Below are positions 1 to 13,207 of a stretch of DNA of 64,000 nucleotides, piece after piece. The notes beneath the pieces are model-generated. The model was not told where the DNA came from, ran no database searches, and saw only the letters and a program-made list of their open reading frames with translations. The position numbers and the translations under genes are program-made. The DNA is from Alviniconcha marisindica (taxonomy: Eukaryota; Mollusca; Gastropoda; Provannidae), in contig JABMCL010003406.1 in assembly GCA_018857735.1 (NCBI GenBank), positions 117,001 to 181,000 on the forward strand, written 5' to 3'. Every line of letters starts with the position of its first letter. The first letter of the stretch is position 1.

Positions 1-720
1 ACAACACCTACCTCTGAGGTGTTGGGTGTGTAGCTAGCAGGGATTAGGATTATGACAACAACACCTACCTCTGAGGTGCTGGGTGTGTGGCTAGCAGGGA
101 TTAGGATTATGACAACAACACCTACCTCTGAGGTGCTGGGTGTGTGGCTAGCAGGGATTAGGATTATGACAACAACACCTACCTCCGAGGTGTTGGGTGT
201 GTGGCTAGCAGGGATTAGGATTATGACAACAACACCTACCTCTGAGGTGCTGGGTGTGTGGCTAGCAGGGATTAGGATTATGACAACAACACCTACCTCT
301 GAGGTGTTGGGTGTGTAGCTAGCGTGGATTAGGATTATGACAACAACACCTACCTCTGAGGTGCTGGGTGTGTGGCTAGCAGGGATTAGGATTATGACAA
401 CAACACCTACCTCTGAGGTGTTGGGTGTGTAGCTAGTGTGGATTAGGATTATGACAACAACACCTACCTCTGAGGTGTTGGGTGTGTGGCTAGCAGGGAT
501 TAGGATTATGACAACACCTACCTCTGAGGTGCTGGGTGTGTGGCTAGCAGGGATTAGGATCATGACAACAACAGCTACCTCTGAGGTGTTGGGTGTGTGG
601 CTAGCAGGGATTATGACAATAACACCTACCTCTGAGGTGTTGGGTGTGTGGCTAGCAGGGATTATGACAACAACAGCTACCTCTGAGGTGTTGGGTGTTG
701 GGTGTGTGGCTAGCAGACCC
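1..720. repeat. 57-bp minisatellite spanning the donor of VIRMA exon 23
   Basis: About 12 copies of a 57-bp unit (19 codons, hence long artefactual open frames). On the minus strand each unit carries AGAG|GTAGGTGTTGTTGTC, a near copy of the real exon 23 donor GGAG|GTAGGTGTTGTC at 735. The array continues to the left edge. Confidence 0.93.
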
Positions 721-735
721 AATGACAACACCTAC

Positions 736-1788
736 CTCCGATCCCCTGGCATGTATGATGAGGGACATGGTAGCCCGCACGATGGCCAGAGCCGGAACAA
801 CAGCGGCAAAAAACATGGTCCAGTGATCCAGGGACTGGGGCAGCCCTTGTTGCCATGGTTTCAGCTGGGACTCGTTGAGCTTCTGCAGAGGAAAACACAG
901 CTCTTGGAAACTAGGTCCCAACTCGCATGCTTTTTGTGCCAAACAAAATAAAATGGTTCCGGTCTCATCTATGATTATTTTCAACCAAATGTCTTTATCT
1001 CTTTGTAACAGAACCAAGAACTGCAATTAAATATCACCTTCCAAGAAGGATAAATGCATCCCATTTAAACCTATCACCAGTAATGCATAGATTTGTAGCA
1101 TGTGTGTGTGTGTGTGTGAATGTGTGTGTGTGGGGGGGTGTATGTGTATATGTGTGTGAGTTCTTTTATTTTATTTTACATATTTCATACCTGTAGCAAT
1201 GAAATGTACTTTAAAACACAGTGCTGACAGCAGATGAAACTGTGGACCTCCCACCAACTTTTTTTCTGTGACTAGAAAGAGCAGAGAGATCAGCCTAAAG
1301 AGGTCTGTGAACAAGAGAGTGGGAACTGACCTGCAGGATGTTGATGAGAACAGGGAAACAGTCAGCACTGAACAGTTCCACCAGCACATAGTTGTGATGC
1401 AACGGCACAGGGAACTCTGAAAATACACGAAACAGAACAACTCTTCTCTGAAAAATACACAAAACAGAACAACTTTTCTCTGAAAATACACAAAACCGAA
1501 CAACTCTTCTCTGAAAATACACAACGCAGCACAACTCTGACAATACAAAACAACTCTAGAAATATGCAACACAGCATAACTCTGACAATATACAAAACAA
1601 ATCTAAAAATACACAAGACAGCACCACTTTGAAAATACAGCACACTCTGAAAATACACAATACAGCACCACTCTGAAAATACACAATACAGCACCACTCT
1701 GAAAATACACAAAACAACTCTGAAGTACATAACACAGCACCACTTGGAAAATACCCAAAACTCTGAAAATACACCAGGAAGGGGGAGG

Positions 1789-1828
<40 letters not shown>

Positions 1829-1880
1829 GAGAGAGAGAAGAAGAGAGAAAAGTGCATGCAGTAAATACAGTGTATGTGCA

Positions 1881-1975
<95 letters not shown>

Positions 1976-4900
1976 ATGCACGCATGTGTATGAAGGGGGA
2001 GGTGGGCAGCCAGATTATCAAGCTGACGCTACAACATGACGAGGTTGACAAAAGACAAAGCCGTAGCATGGTGATCAGACAGACAGACAGGAAGGCATGC
2101 AGACAGACAGACAGGTAGAGTAACAGACTGTCAGCCAGTGAAGACAGACAGTGTGTATGTGTGGGGTGGGGGGGTAATAGCCCAGTTGGGAAGAAGCCAT
2201 AGAACTGTGATGAGACAGACAAACCCACCGTCAGCCAGTGAAGACAGACAGTGTGTATGTGGTGGGGGTGGGGGGGTAATAGCCCAGTTGGGAAGAAGCC
2301 ATAGAACTGTGATGAGACAGACAAACCCACCGTCAGCCAGTGAAGACAGATACTGCGGTGGAATAGCCAGGTTATGAAGGAGCCGCAGAACTGTGATGAG
2401 ACTGGGTGACATTTTCGACACATCTTCAGCGTAAGTCTTGAGAAGGGTAGCCATGGTAGCCACCTCCTCCACGCCAAAGCTGGACAGTTTCTTGACCGGC
2501 GCTAGCCAGTCCTGCAGCTGGGAAAGTTTGCTGGCGTTGGCACCTGTCAACAGAGGTAGTAAACTTATGCATCTACAGCATGTCATGAACTTCTCACATC
2601 ATCATGTCTGAAACAACTGCTGGTGGGAGGATGGCTGTACCACCTAGACAGCCATACCACCTAGACAAGCTGTACCACCTAGACAAGCTGTACCACCCTG
2701 ATAAGCTGTACCACCTAGACAGCCATACCACCTAGACAAACTGTACCACCTAGACAAGCTGTACCACCTAGACAGCCATACCACCTAGACAAGCTGTACC
2801 ACTTAGACAAACTGTACCACCTAGATACTACCTAGACAAGCTGTACCACCTAGATAAGCTGTCCCACCTAGACAAGCTGTACCATCTAGATAAGCTGTAC
2901 CATCTAGACAAGCTGTACCACCTACATAAGCTGTCCCACCTAGACAAGCTGTACCACCTACATAAGCTGTCCCACCTAGATAAGCTGTACCACCTAAACA
3001 AGCTGTACCACCTAGACAAACTGTACCACCTAGATAAGCTGTACCACCTAGACAAACTGTACCACCTAGATAAGCTGTACCACCTAGACAAACTGTACCA
3101 CCTAGACAAGCTGTACCACCTAGACAAGCTGTACCACCTAAACAAGTTGTACCACCTAGATAAGCTGTACCACCTAGACAAGCTGTCCCACCTAGACAGG
3201 CTGCACAGGTGTGACATCAAGCTCTGTTGCACTTTTTTCTTCTTTTCCCCTGACAATGTGAAAGTTGTGTGCCCACAGCATATTACGTGCTGCACTCACC
3301 ATCTTCGCTGATGGCTAGGAGCAGGCTGCCAAACTTCTCAATGATCTGGGTGCCTTCCGCGTGCATGATCACCATGGTGATGAGCTGTGTGGTGTAGCCC
3401 CAGCACACCGACTTACGCTGAGCTGTGTCTCTGGCATCGTCTCCTGGAAGGACAGAATCAAATACATCAAATCACTATGGCGATGCATTACACAACCTAG
3501 CCCCAGCACACAGACTTGCGAAGAGCCATCTTTGGCTCCATCCCCTGAGAGCGTAGAACATGACGTTTAGAGCGGGACGTGATGTGAAATCACCACAGTG
3601 TAGCCCCATGAACAGCGACCTGTATCCAGTCTCTGAAACCATCCCCTCCGTGATGATAGAAATCATGTTATGTGAAATCACAAAGGCGAGCCATTGGGTA
3701 GTGTACTAATCTTCCCATACCAGATTGCTCTTGGCAAGTGACCAGAAATCCCCGTCCCCTCCCACCCACCCCCAAATCGCCCTAACCGTACTGGCTGACA
3801 GGGCATAAAACACCAAGATACTACTACCCCAAGCACCAGGGCAGCGTTACCTGAGGGCTGGATGAAGGGCAGCAGGGCGTTGAAGTTGTTGGCCAGCCCC
3901 AGCACGTGGGCAATGGCGCGGCGCCCCATCACGCAGTCCCGCAGACCGGAGGTGAAGGTCATGGAATACAAGCTGTGCAGGATGCCCAGCGGCTCCGGGT
4001 CGTCCATCTTCACTGCGTCTCCAACTGAGCAAAACATGGAATGAACTTGGACTTTAGAGACATGAATGGGGCAGGTCTTCTCACCAGTCTCCCCCCCCCC
4101 CCCCAATCCCCTTCTCTTCTACCTGCATAGTCAACCAGCTTAGTGTAGTATCCTGTGGTACTGCGTAGTGCTGTGCCATGTGGTGCAGTGCTGTGTAGTG
4201 TAGTGTCATGCAGTACCATAAAGAGCAGTGCAATGTCATGTAGTACAGGGTTAAGGTGTCATATAGCGAGGAGCAGTACCATGTAGTGTAGTGCAGTGAC
4301 ATGTAGTGTAGTGCAGTATAGTGAGTAGTGCAGTGAAATGTAGCGTAGTGCAGTATTCTTTAGTGTTATGTAGTGCAGTGCAATGCATTGTCATGCAGTA
4401 CCATGAAGTGCAGTGCAATGTATTGTAGTATAGTGTTGTCATGTAGTGCAGTATAGTGCTGTGTTATGTAGTGCAGTAGAGTGCATGCAGTGCAGTATAG
4501 TGCTGTGTTATGTAGTGCAGTAGAGTGCATGTAGTGCAGTAGAGTGCTGTCATGTAGTGCAGTATAGTGCAGTGTCATGCTGTGCAGTAGAGTGCTGTGT
4601 CATGCAGTGCAATAGAGTGCTGTGTCATGCAGTGCAATATAGTGCTGTGTCATGCAGTGCCGTATAGTGCTGTCATGCAGTAGAGTGCAGTGTCATGCAG
4701 TGCAGTGTCATGTAGTGCAGTATAGTGCTGCGTCATGCAGTGCAGTATAGTGCAGCATCATGTAGTGCAGTATAGTGCTGCATCATGCAGTGCAGTGTAG
4801 TGCAGCATCATGCAGTGCAGTGTAGTGCAGCATCATGCAGTGCAGTATAGTGCTGAGTCGTGCAGTGCAGTATAGTGCTGTGTCATGTAGTGCAGTATAG

Positions 4901-7900
4901 TGCTGTGTCATGCAGTGCAGTATAGTGCTGTGTCATGCAGTGCAGTATAGTGCTGTGTCATGCAGTGCAGTATAGTGCTGTGTCGTGCAGTGCAGTATAG
5001 TGCTGTGTCATGCAGTGCAGTATAGTGCTGTGTCATGCAGTGCAGTATAGTGCTGTCATGTAGTGCAGGGCAGTGTCCTGCAGTGCCATGAGGTGGAATG
5101 CAACATAGTGTAGAGCAGTGTCATGCACTACCATGCAGTGTAGTGCATGGTTAAGCTGTCATGTAGTGCAATGCAGCCATGTAGTGATGTACAGCGCTGT
5201 GCAGTGTCACGGAGTAAAGTGCAGTGCACTTCAGTGTAAGTGTAGTGTGGTGTAGTGCTGTGCAGCGCGCCGACCTTTCTTGTGGTACTCGAGGAGCTGG
5301 TCGACGTGCTGCAGAGTGTAGAGGTGGTAGACCATCTCCAGCCCCAGCTGCCGTGCCATCATGTCCTCCCCAGACTCCTCACACGTCTCGTCCTGCAACA
5401 GCACCTACAGTAGCCACCATGTACTGCTTTGGTCACACTTCACTGGCTTCAGGCTTTCTCTCGGGGGGGAACATGGGGTACCTTACCTGGGGAGATGGCT
5501 GCTGTGGTTGTTACTCAGCTACTCCATGCTCAAAGGGAATGCCAAACAAAGACGGAAGTGGGTCAGAAATGTGCCCGTATTTCCACTGGTGGGGCATTTT
5601 ATCTGTATTTCTTACAATTCATTGTTGCGTTAGGATCTCCTCCCATGGAAACTTGAGTCACCATCCTACAGAAAACCAGCTGTAACTGAAAGGCAGTCTA
5701 AATTTGTTTTATAACCCCCCCCCCCCATTTTGAATAAGAAATGAACACTATTAAGTTCATTTTATTTTGCCTTTTCTTTATTGTAAATGCCAGACAGCAT
5801 GATGTCCAAAACATGAAGCAGTCAATACTTCGTATCAAGAATTTATAACACCCCCCCCCCCCCCCCCAGGCATGCCCATGCACGCTACTTACTGTCATCT
5901 GGACGAGGGAGCGAATGATGCCGTTCGTGGTGTCTGGGCGGGCGCTGAGGAAGAGCAGCCCCTCCTGTGACTGCAGCAGCGTCTGAATCACACGTCGCGT
6001 CACGACAAAGACCGAGGACTGCGAGGCCATGGCTCCCGTCGACAGCAGCACGAACAGGCACTCCAGCAGCCGACTGCATCCAGAAAACAAAAAATCCGCC
6101 TTCAGTGAGACTTATGCATGCTCAGTTGGAATAGTGCTGTAAAAAAACACATGTTGTAATAGCAACGGTCACTACTCATATGGGGCGGACAAAGATGAAA
6201 GGATGGGTAGGTAAAGGGAACAAGGGAGAGAGAGAAAGGGAGAAACAGAGAGGTGGGGGGGGGGGGGGGATCAGAGAGAGAAAGAGAGAGGGGGGCAGAT
6301 GAGAGAGAGAGAGAGAGGGGAGATATGAGAGAGAAGAGAGAGAGAGAGATAGAGAGAGAGAGGGGGGGGGGATGAGAGACAGAAAGAGAGGGGGGGATGA
6401 GAGAAAGAGAGGGGGAGATGAGAGAGAGAAGAGAGAGAGATGAGAGAGAGAGAGGGAGGAGAGATGAGAAGAGAAAGAGAGAGAGGGGGGAGGGGGGAGG
6501 AGAGGAGAGAGAGGAGGAGAGAGAGAGAGAGAGAGAGAGGAGAGAAGAGAGGAGAGGAGAGAGAGAGAGAGAAGAGAGAGAGAGAGGAGAGAGAGAGGAG
6601 CCAAAGACAAAGAGAGAGGGGGGGGGGGGGGGTGGAAGCACTGACCAATAATTTGCCAGACGGAAGAGGGAAGGGTAGGCGTCATCAGGTTTGACGTTAG
6701 ACTTCTCAGACAGGCACCTCACAGGAAGCAAACTTTTTGGCTGACTCTGAAAGAGAAATCGCAACAATGCAATCTATATTGAACAGCCCCCCCCCCCCCC
6801 CCCCCCCCACTGAAAAGCATTTTTCCTCAGCATAAACACAAAACATGCATGACAGCATGTGATATAAAAACTGTTTTCATCTCTGTGTGACTGGTCATTA
6901 TGCATATCAAAGACCAGTCAATCTCATTTCTTTTTGTTTTTAAGTACTTCATTCCCTTGTAGGAAATTCTGCATCTCAAACCAGCTACATCTCAAACAGT
7001 GTGCCATCTATTTCCTTCTGCATCTGTCTTCAGTCTATTTCAGCTGGCATCTCAAAACTGTCCATCTGATATCAGACTTGTCAGTATTTCAAACCAAGCT
7101 GCATGAAGTCCACAACATTTTCAAAGATCTGATCAAATTAATCAGAAAATGGCTAAACAGAGTCACTAAGAAACCCAAGGGCTGCCATCACCTAGATCAT
7201 GTGTCGGTTATTATATTGTCTGCATCCATCAAAATGAATCAGTAGCTATGTCACCAACACAGCACTAGGTAAAGACACAGCTTTGTCAGTTATATTGTCT
7301 GCATCCACCAAGATGAATCAGGGCTGTGCCACTCAAAACACCATTAGGTGAAGACACAGATGATAAACATCACCTAGCTTTGTCAGTTATATTGTCTGCA
7401 TCCACCAAGATGAATCAGATGGGCTGTGCCACCCAAAACACCATTAGGTGAAGACACAGCTTTGTCAGTTATATTGTCTGCATCCACCAAGATCAACAAG
7501 ATGGGCTGTGCCACCCAAAACAGCATTAGGTGAAGACACAGCTTTGTCAGTTATATTGTCTGCATCCACCAAGATCAACAAGACGGGCTGTGCCACCCAA
7601 AACAGCATTAGGTGAAGACACAGCTTTGTCAGTTATATTGTCTGCATCCACCAAGATGAATCAGATGGGCTGTGCCACTCGAAACAGCATCAGATCAGAT
7701 GGGCTGTGCCACCGAAGACACCATCAGATCAGATGGGCTGTGCCACCCAAGACACCATCAGATCAGATGGGCTGTGCCACCCAAAACAGCATCAGATCAG
7801 ATGGGCTGTGCCACCGAAGACAGCATCAGATCAGATGGGCTGTGCCACCCAAAACAGCATCAGATCAGATGGGCTGTGCCACCCAAAACAGCATCAGATC

Positions 7901-10900
7901 AGATGGGCTGTGCCACCCAAGACACCATCAGATCAGATGGGCTGTGCCACCCAAGACAGCATCAGATCAGATGGGCTGTGCCACCCAAAACAGCATCAGA
8001 TCAGATGGGCTGTGCCACTCAAAACTGTATCAGACCAGATGGGTTGTGCCACCCAAAACAGCACTAGGTAAAGACAGAGCGAAGTAGAGCTGCATGCAAC
8101 CGGAGGCCCCCAAACTTCACTCACGATGAGGTGCTGCGGATAGGCGAAGAGTCTGTGGATTTCCTCCAGGCAGGCCACGATCTTGTCCACATCCTCCTCC
8201 TCCACAGGGAAACAAGTCTCCGGGTGCTCCATGTCCTCGTCCCTGTCCTCACTGCCGGCCGCTTTCTGGGCCGTGTCCTCCTCCTCCACGGAGGGCAGGG
8301 AGTCGAGGACACTGAAAGACATCAAGGTCCATGCAGGAAATGGCTGGTGGGGACCATCTGTTCACCACTGGCTGGCTAAATGCCCACAGTGATCTAACTG
8401 TGGATGTCCACAATGAGATTGACTTAAAAATGGATGCCAGCAATGACCTAACAATGGATGCCTGCGATGACCTAACAATGGATGCCTGCAATGACCTAAC
8501 AATGGATGCCCACAATGACCCAACAAACACTTGCCCACAATGACCTAACCATGGGTGCCCTGATGACAACCCTGGCTATACACAATGAAAACAATAACAC
8601 TGGATGGGAAAAGAAAACTGACAAGCATACACATACTACAATACACTCGGTAAATCCTGGCAATCTTCACTTTGCAACAAAGTATAAGGCAGTGAAGAAG
8701 ACTGATACTGACTGATCAATAGCAGCCCTCAGCTTCATGAAAGTCTCATAGGTGTGAGCTTTCCGCAGCAGACTCTTCATTCCCATCATCACCTGCGCCA
8801 ACTGAAACACAAAGATACACACACACAGTCAGAAATCGTATACAATTTCACTATTCATGTCAGCAAATGAAACAAAATAAAAGCATATGGATTTCTTCTT
8901 CTTTTCTTTTCAATAAAATCACTGTTTCAAATAAAACAATTAAAAAAAGAAAGTATACATCCCATACAATAATTCTCAAAAGCCACAATATTGACCCCCC
9001 CCCCCCATCAAAAAACCCATGAAACACCAGGAGTACCCCCACCCCCTGTACCCCCAAATAAAAACAAACAACAAAAACACTGTAAAAATAACAAAAAGGA
9101 GAAGGCACCAACAACAAAACCCCTGACAACGAGACACACAGACCCCTCCCCATCCATCACCTGTTTCTTCGCCATGAGCTGGACGATCCTCTGGTAGGTG
9201 GTGACCTGGTCCTTGTCCTTGTCCTGCTGTGGGTGGGAGCCCAGGAACCAGCGAACGCCATTGGGGAAGCGCAGCGAGGCGTCCAGGGCCTTCAGGATCA
9301 GCAGGCGAATGCTGAAGGCCATGAACTTGGACTCCAGCAGGTCCAACAGCTTACACTGAACACCGGCTGTCTGTTCACACACACACACACACACATACAC
9401 ATACACACATACATGTACACACACACACATACACACACACACACACATGTGCATCAGTCAATACAAAACCATCAGTCAATACAAAACCATACATATACAA
9501 AATATCACCACTCTCACCAGAACAGTTGCAGCAAAAGAGCTGCAGAACACAGTGTCTGCAAAGTGCACGCACACTGGGGATGGTGACGGTGGCAAGGAAG
9601 AATCCGAAGACTGCCTCTCACAATCAGAAAGTAGGGGCAAGGGGTGGGGGAGGGGTAGGATTGGGGGGGGGGGGGGGGGGGGGGGGGGCGGCATTCACAA
9701 CAACCACAGCTGTAGCCTAGCCACGGTTCTGCCATTAGTGTTAGGGCAATAGTTGTAGCCTGGTCAAAAAGGGTTAAACGCTAACCTGGGTATAACTTAT
9801 AGACTGCTGCAAGGCCAACACTGCTCCGCTACCATGGGACTGGCACTGGCACTGTAAGTAATGTGACCAGTTCACTGGCACTGTAATTCACATGTCCAGT
9901 TCACACGCACTGTAATTCACATGACCGGTTCACTGGCATTGTAATTCACATGACCAGTTCACTGGCATTATAATTCACATGGCCAGTTCACTGGCACTGT
10001 AAATCACATGACTGGTTCACTGGCACTGTAAATCACATGACCGGTTCACTGGCACTGTAAATCATGTGACCAGTTCACTGGCACTATAAATCACATGACC
10101 AGTTCACTGCCATTGTAATTCACATGACCGGTTCACTGGCACTGTAAATCATGTGACCAGTTCACTGGCACTGTAAATCACATGACCAGTTCACTGGCAC
10201 TGTAAATCATGTGACCGGTTCACTGGCACTATAAATCACATGACCAGTTCACTGGCACTGTAAATCACATGACCAGTTCACTGGCACTGTAAATCACATG
10301 ACCAGTTCACTGGCACTGTAAATCATGTGACCGGTTCACTGGCACTATAAATCACATGACCAGTTCACTGGCACTGTAAATCACATGACCAGTTCACTGG
10401 CACCCATGCCCTGCCGCCCAGACTCACCACAAGGGTCATGGAGACGGAGGGTTCGCAGGTCAGCAGAGCGGTGGCCAAGTTGATGCCCATCTTGAGGTGT
10501 CTGACCTTGAAGGGGGCCTCTGGCTGTTGCATGGCTTTCTCCTCACACAGGCCCTCCATGGTCCACTCCACCAGCATGTCCAGCACGCCTGGGAAAACAC
10601 AGGACAATGGTTAACTCATTCACGCCTGACAACCAGCAAGTCCAGCACGCCTGGGAAAACGCAGGACAATGGTTAACTCATTCACGCCTGACAACCAGCA
10701 AGTCCAGCACGCCTGGGAAAACACAGGACAATGGTTTGCTCATTCATGCCTGACAACCAGCATGTCCAGCACGCCTGGGAAAACACAGGACAATGGTTAA
10801 CTCATTCACGCCTGACAACCAGCATGTCCAGCATGCCTGGGAAAACACAGGACAATGGTTAACTCATTCAGGCCTGACAACCAGCATGTTCAGCATGCCT

Positions 10901-13207
10901 GGGAAAACACAGGACAATGGTTAACTCATTCAGCCCTATCAACCTGCATGTCCAGCACAGGTTAACTCATTCAGGCCCATCTGTTTCATGTTTTTTTTCC
11001 CCCATCAGTTTGATCCTCCAGGATCCAGTCAACCAGCAAGTACTGATTAACTCATTCAGGCCCGACAACCAGCATGTCCAGAACACCTGGCGAAACACAC
11101 CCAACACTGGTTAACTCATTCAGGCCTGACTTTCACAGCCTTTTCCTCTGACTCTACAGAACCCACTATACCAGCACATTTAGCACACCTTGGAAAACAT
11201 ACACATACAACACTGGGTCACTCATTTAGTCCTGATGAATACTGAATCCATGAGTACTTGGTTGTGAAGACAAGAGCAACAAGTACAGCTGGTACTGAAC
11301 GGGTTAAACACACCTTACCAGCAGTAATAATGACAATGGCAAATTTGCAAAGTGGCCTACCCTTCAGAAAACACTGCATATTTACAGCGAACAGTACGAC
11401 AGAATGCAAACCGGTAAAGACGACAAAATCCATCAATCTGACAACGAGAGAAATAGCGACAAACACAAAGGTGTGGAAAAAGGGCAACAGTACATAATCT
11501 GCACACATGGACAAAGAGCTGCCTTTTGAAGCTTATTTTGACCCAAAACAAAACATGGGGTGGTTGCAAACTGCCTATAACGTGTTTGTGCTGGGAAAGA
11601 GGAGGGCAACAGAAGTTTTTGCACGTACGTTTTTTCTTGCTGACATGCAGGAGGTAGGAGAGGCCCTTGTTCAACAATGGTGCCACTGCTTCCAGGCCGC
11701 TCACCCACCTGGCATACACACACACACACACACGGCAATTTAAAAATCACATTTCACACAGATATTGTGATTTAAACATGACAAACAGTTATTTAAACAT
11801 GACCTGCCACACACATCTGGAGACCCAAACACATTTCACACAAATATAATATATATGGTGATATAGACACATCCGACACACACATTCATGGTGACAATGA
11901 CGTCATACTATTCATACACACAGTAATTTAAACACCACATCTCACACAGATGTAGTAATTTAAACATGACCTGCCACACATATCTGGTGATCTAACCACA
12001 TTTCACACAAATAAATTGATATGAACACATCTCACACACACAAGGTGATATAAACATGACATGTCACACATGCATACAGTGATTTAAACACGTTTTATGC
12101 AAGCGGAAGAAAAGCCTGTAAACGCAAAAACTATGGCAAAAACCAGTCCTTCTCTAAACACATTCTGCACTGCAGAGCAAACCCCTGCTCATCGCAGCAT
12201 GCTCACACCACCTGCAGCGTGTCTTGATAAACAGCCAACCTGAAACTGGTTTTAAAATAAACTGCCTTCTGATGAAGGGAAAGAACCCTGTCACTTCCTC
12301 TTGCATTGTCTTGACGTTCAAACCAGTGAAAACACAATGGTCAGTCAAATAAAGATTACTTTTCGGACATACTGGATTATGCTTTTCATGGCTAACGATT
12401 GCAAGCCTGAAGAAGATGACTCAAACGATGGATAAGAACTGATTCTGAATATACCGGGGAGGAGAAGTGAAATCTGTGCCAGAGAGTGATGGTAAAACTG
12501 CGGTTTAATACCTGAAGGGTTCAAAAGAGCGCTATTTATTAGGCCAAGACAAAACCAGCTTTTTTGTCTTGTCCTAATGAACAGTGTTCTTTTGAACCTT
12601 ATATGTGTTTGGATCTTGTTTTAGAATGCTAGCAGTCATTCTTGTTTCAGATTTTTGCAATGTTATCAGTCAAAGGATTTGTACTGCTGCTGATTTTCCC
12701 CTGCCCCAACCCAGACACTTTATTCCTTTCAGCCCCAGCATTACTTGGGCCAGAGGAAGCAACTCACTCAGAGTTACTTGGTACGAATGGGCTTTACGTG
12801 TGCTCTACAACCTCAGAGCTCAGGAGCTGTGTGAAAGTCGAGGTGGCCGTCCTGGGCTCCCCGTCCCAAATGTATTGTCTGTACGTTCTCTGTGGACGTA
12901 AAGCAACACTGAACTTGAACTGTCAGAGCTCAGGAGCTGTGTGAAAGTCCAGGTTGCCGTCCTGGGCTCCCCGTCCCTAATAGTCTGTACGTTCCCTGTG
13001 GACGTGAAGCAACACTGAACTCAAATTCTACGGCTACACCAGCGACAGTGGCCAGCCTTACTTTTCGGTGCGTTCAGCCTTGGAGAACTGCTCGATGATG
13101 GCCAGCAGCCCCTGGGCCTCCGCAGGTCTCTGCTTCTCTTTTTCAGACATCTGGGAGTACACAGACACCTCCACTTCGTACGCTGTCAGGGATGGGTCTT
13201 TGAACAT
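736..13207 (-). CDS. VIRMA: VIRMA exons 10-23: alpha-helical repeat body
   Basis: These fourteen exons encode the long helical, ARM/HEAT-like body that docks WTAP and other writer subunits in known structures. Recognisable pieces include AYEVEVSVYSQMSEKEK (exon 10), KWVSGLEAVAPLLNKGLSYL (11), VLDMLVEWTMEGL (12), LLILKALDASLRFPNGVRWF (13), EDVDKIVACLEEIHRLFAYP (15), VIQTLLQSQEGLLFL (17), LGILHSLYSMTFTSGLRDC (19), LQDWLAPVKKLSSFGVEEV (21), VLVELFSADCFPVLINILQ (22) and LQKLNESQLKPWQQGL (23). The start of exon 23 is uncertain: an AG at about 922 gives the right phase but has a poor pyrimidine tract. Exon 21 leaves two nucleotides while exon 22 needs one, so a tiny exon or another donor is unaccounted for between 1417 and 2353. 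Confidence 0.88.

Noticed and set aside
2828..3295. 155-codon minus frame of YSLSRW repeats
   Set aside because: 18-bp minisatellite in a VIRMA intron, no gene-like composition.
7530..8087. 185-codon frame rich in QMGCATQ/SDGLCHP
   Set aside because: 34-bp array without stops in any frame; intronic.
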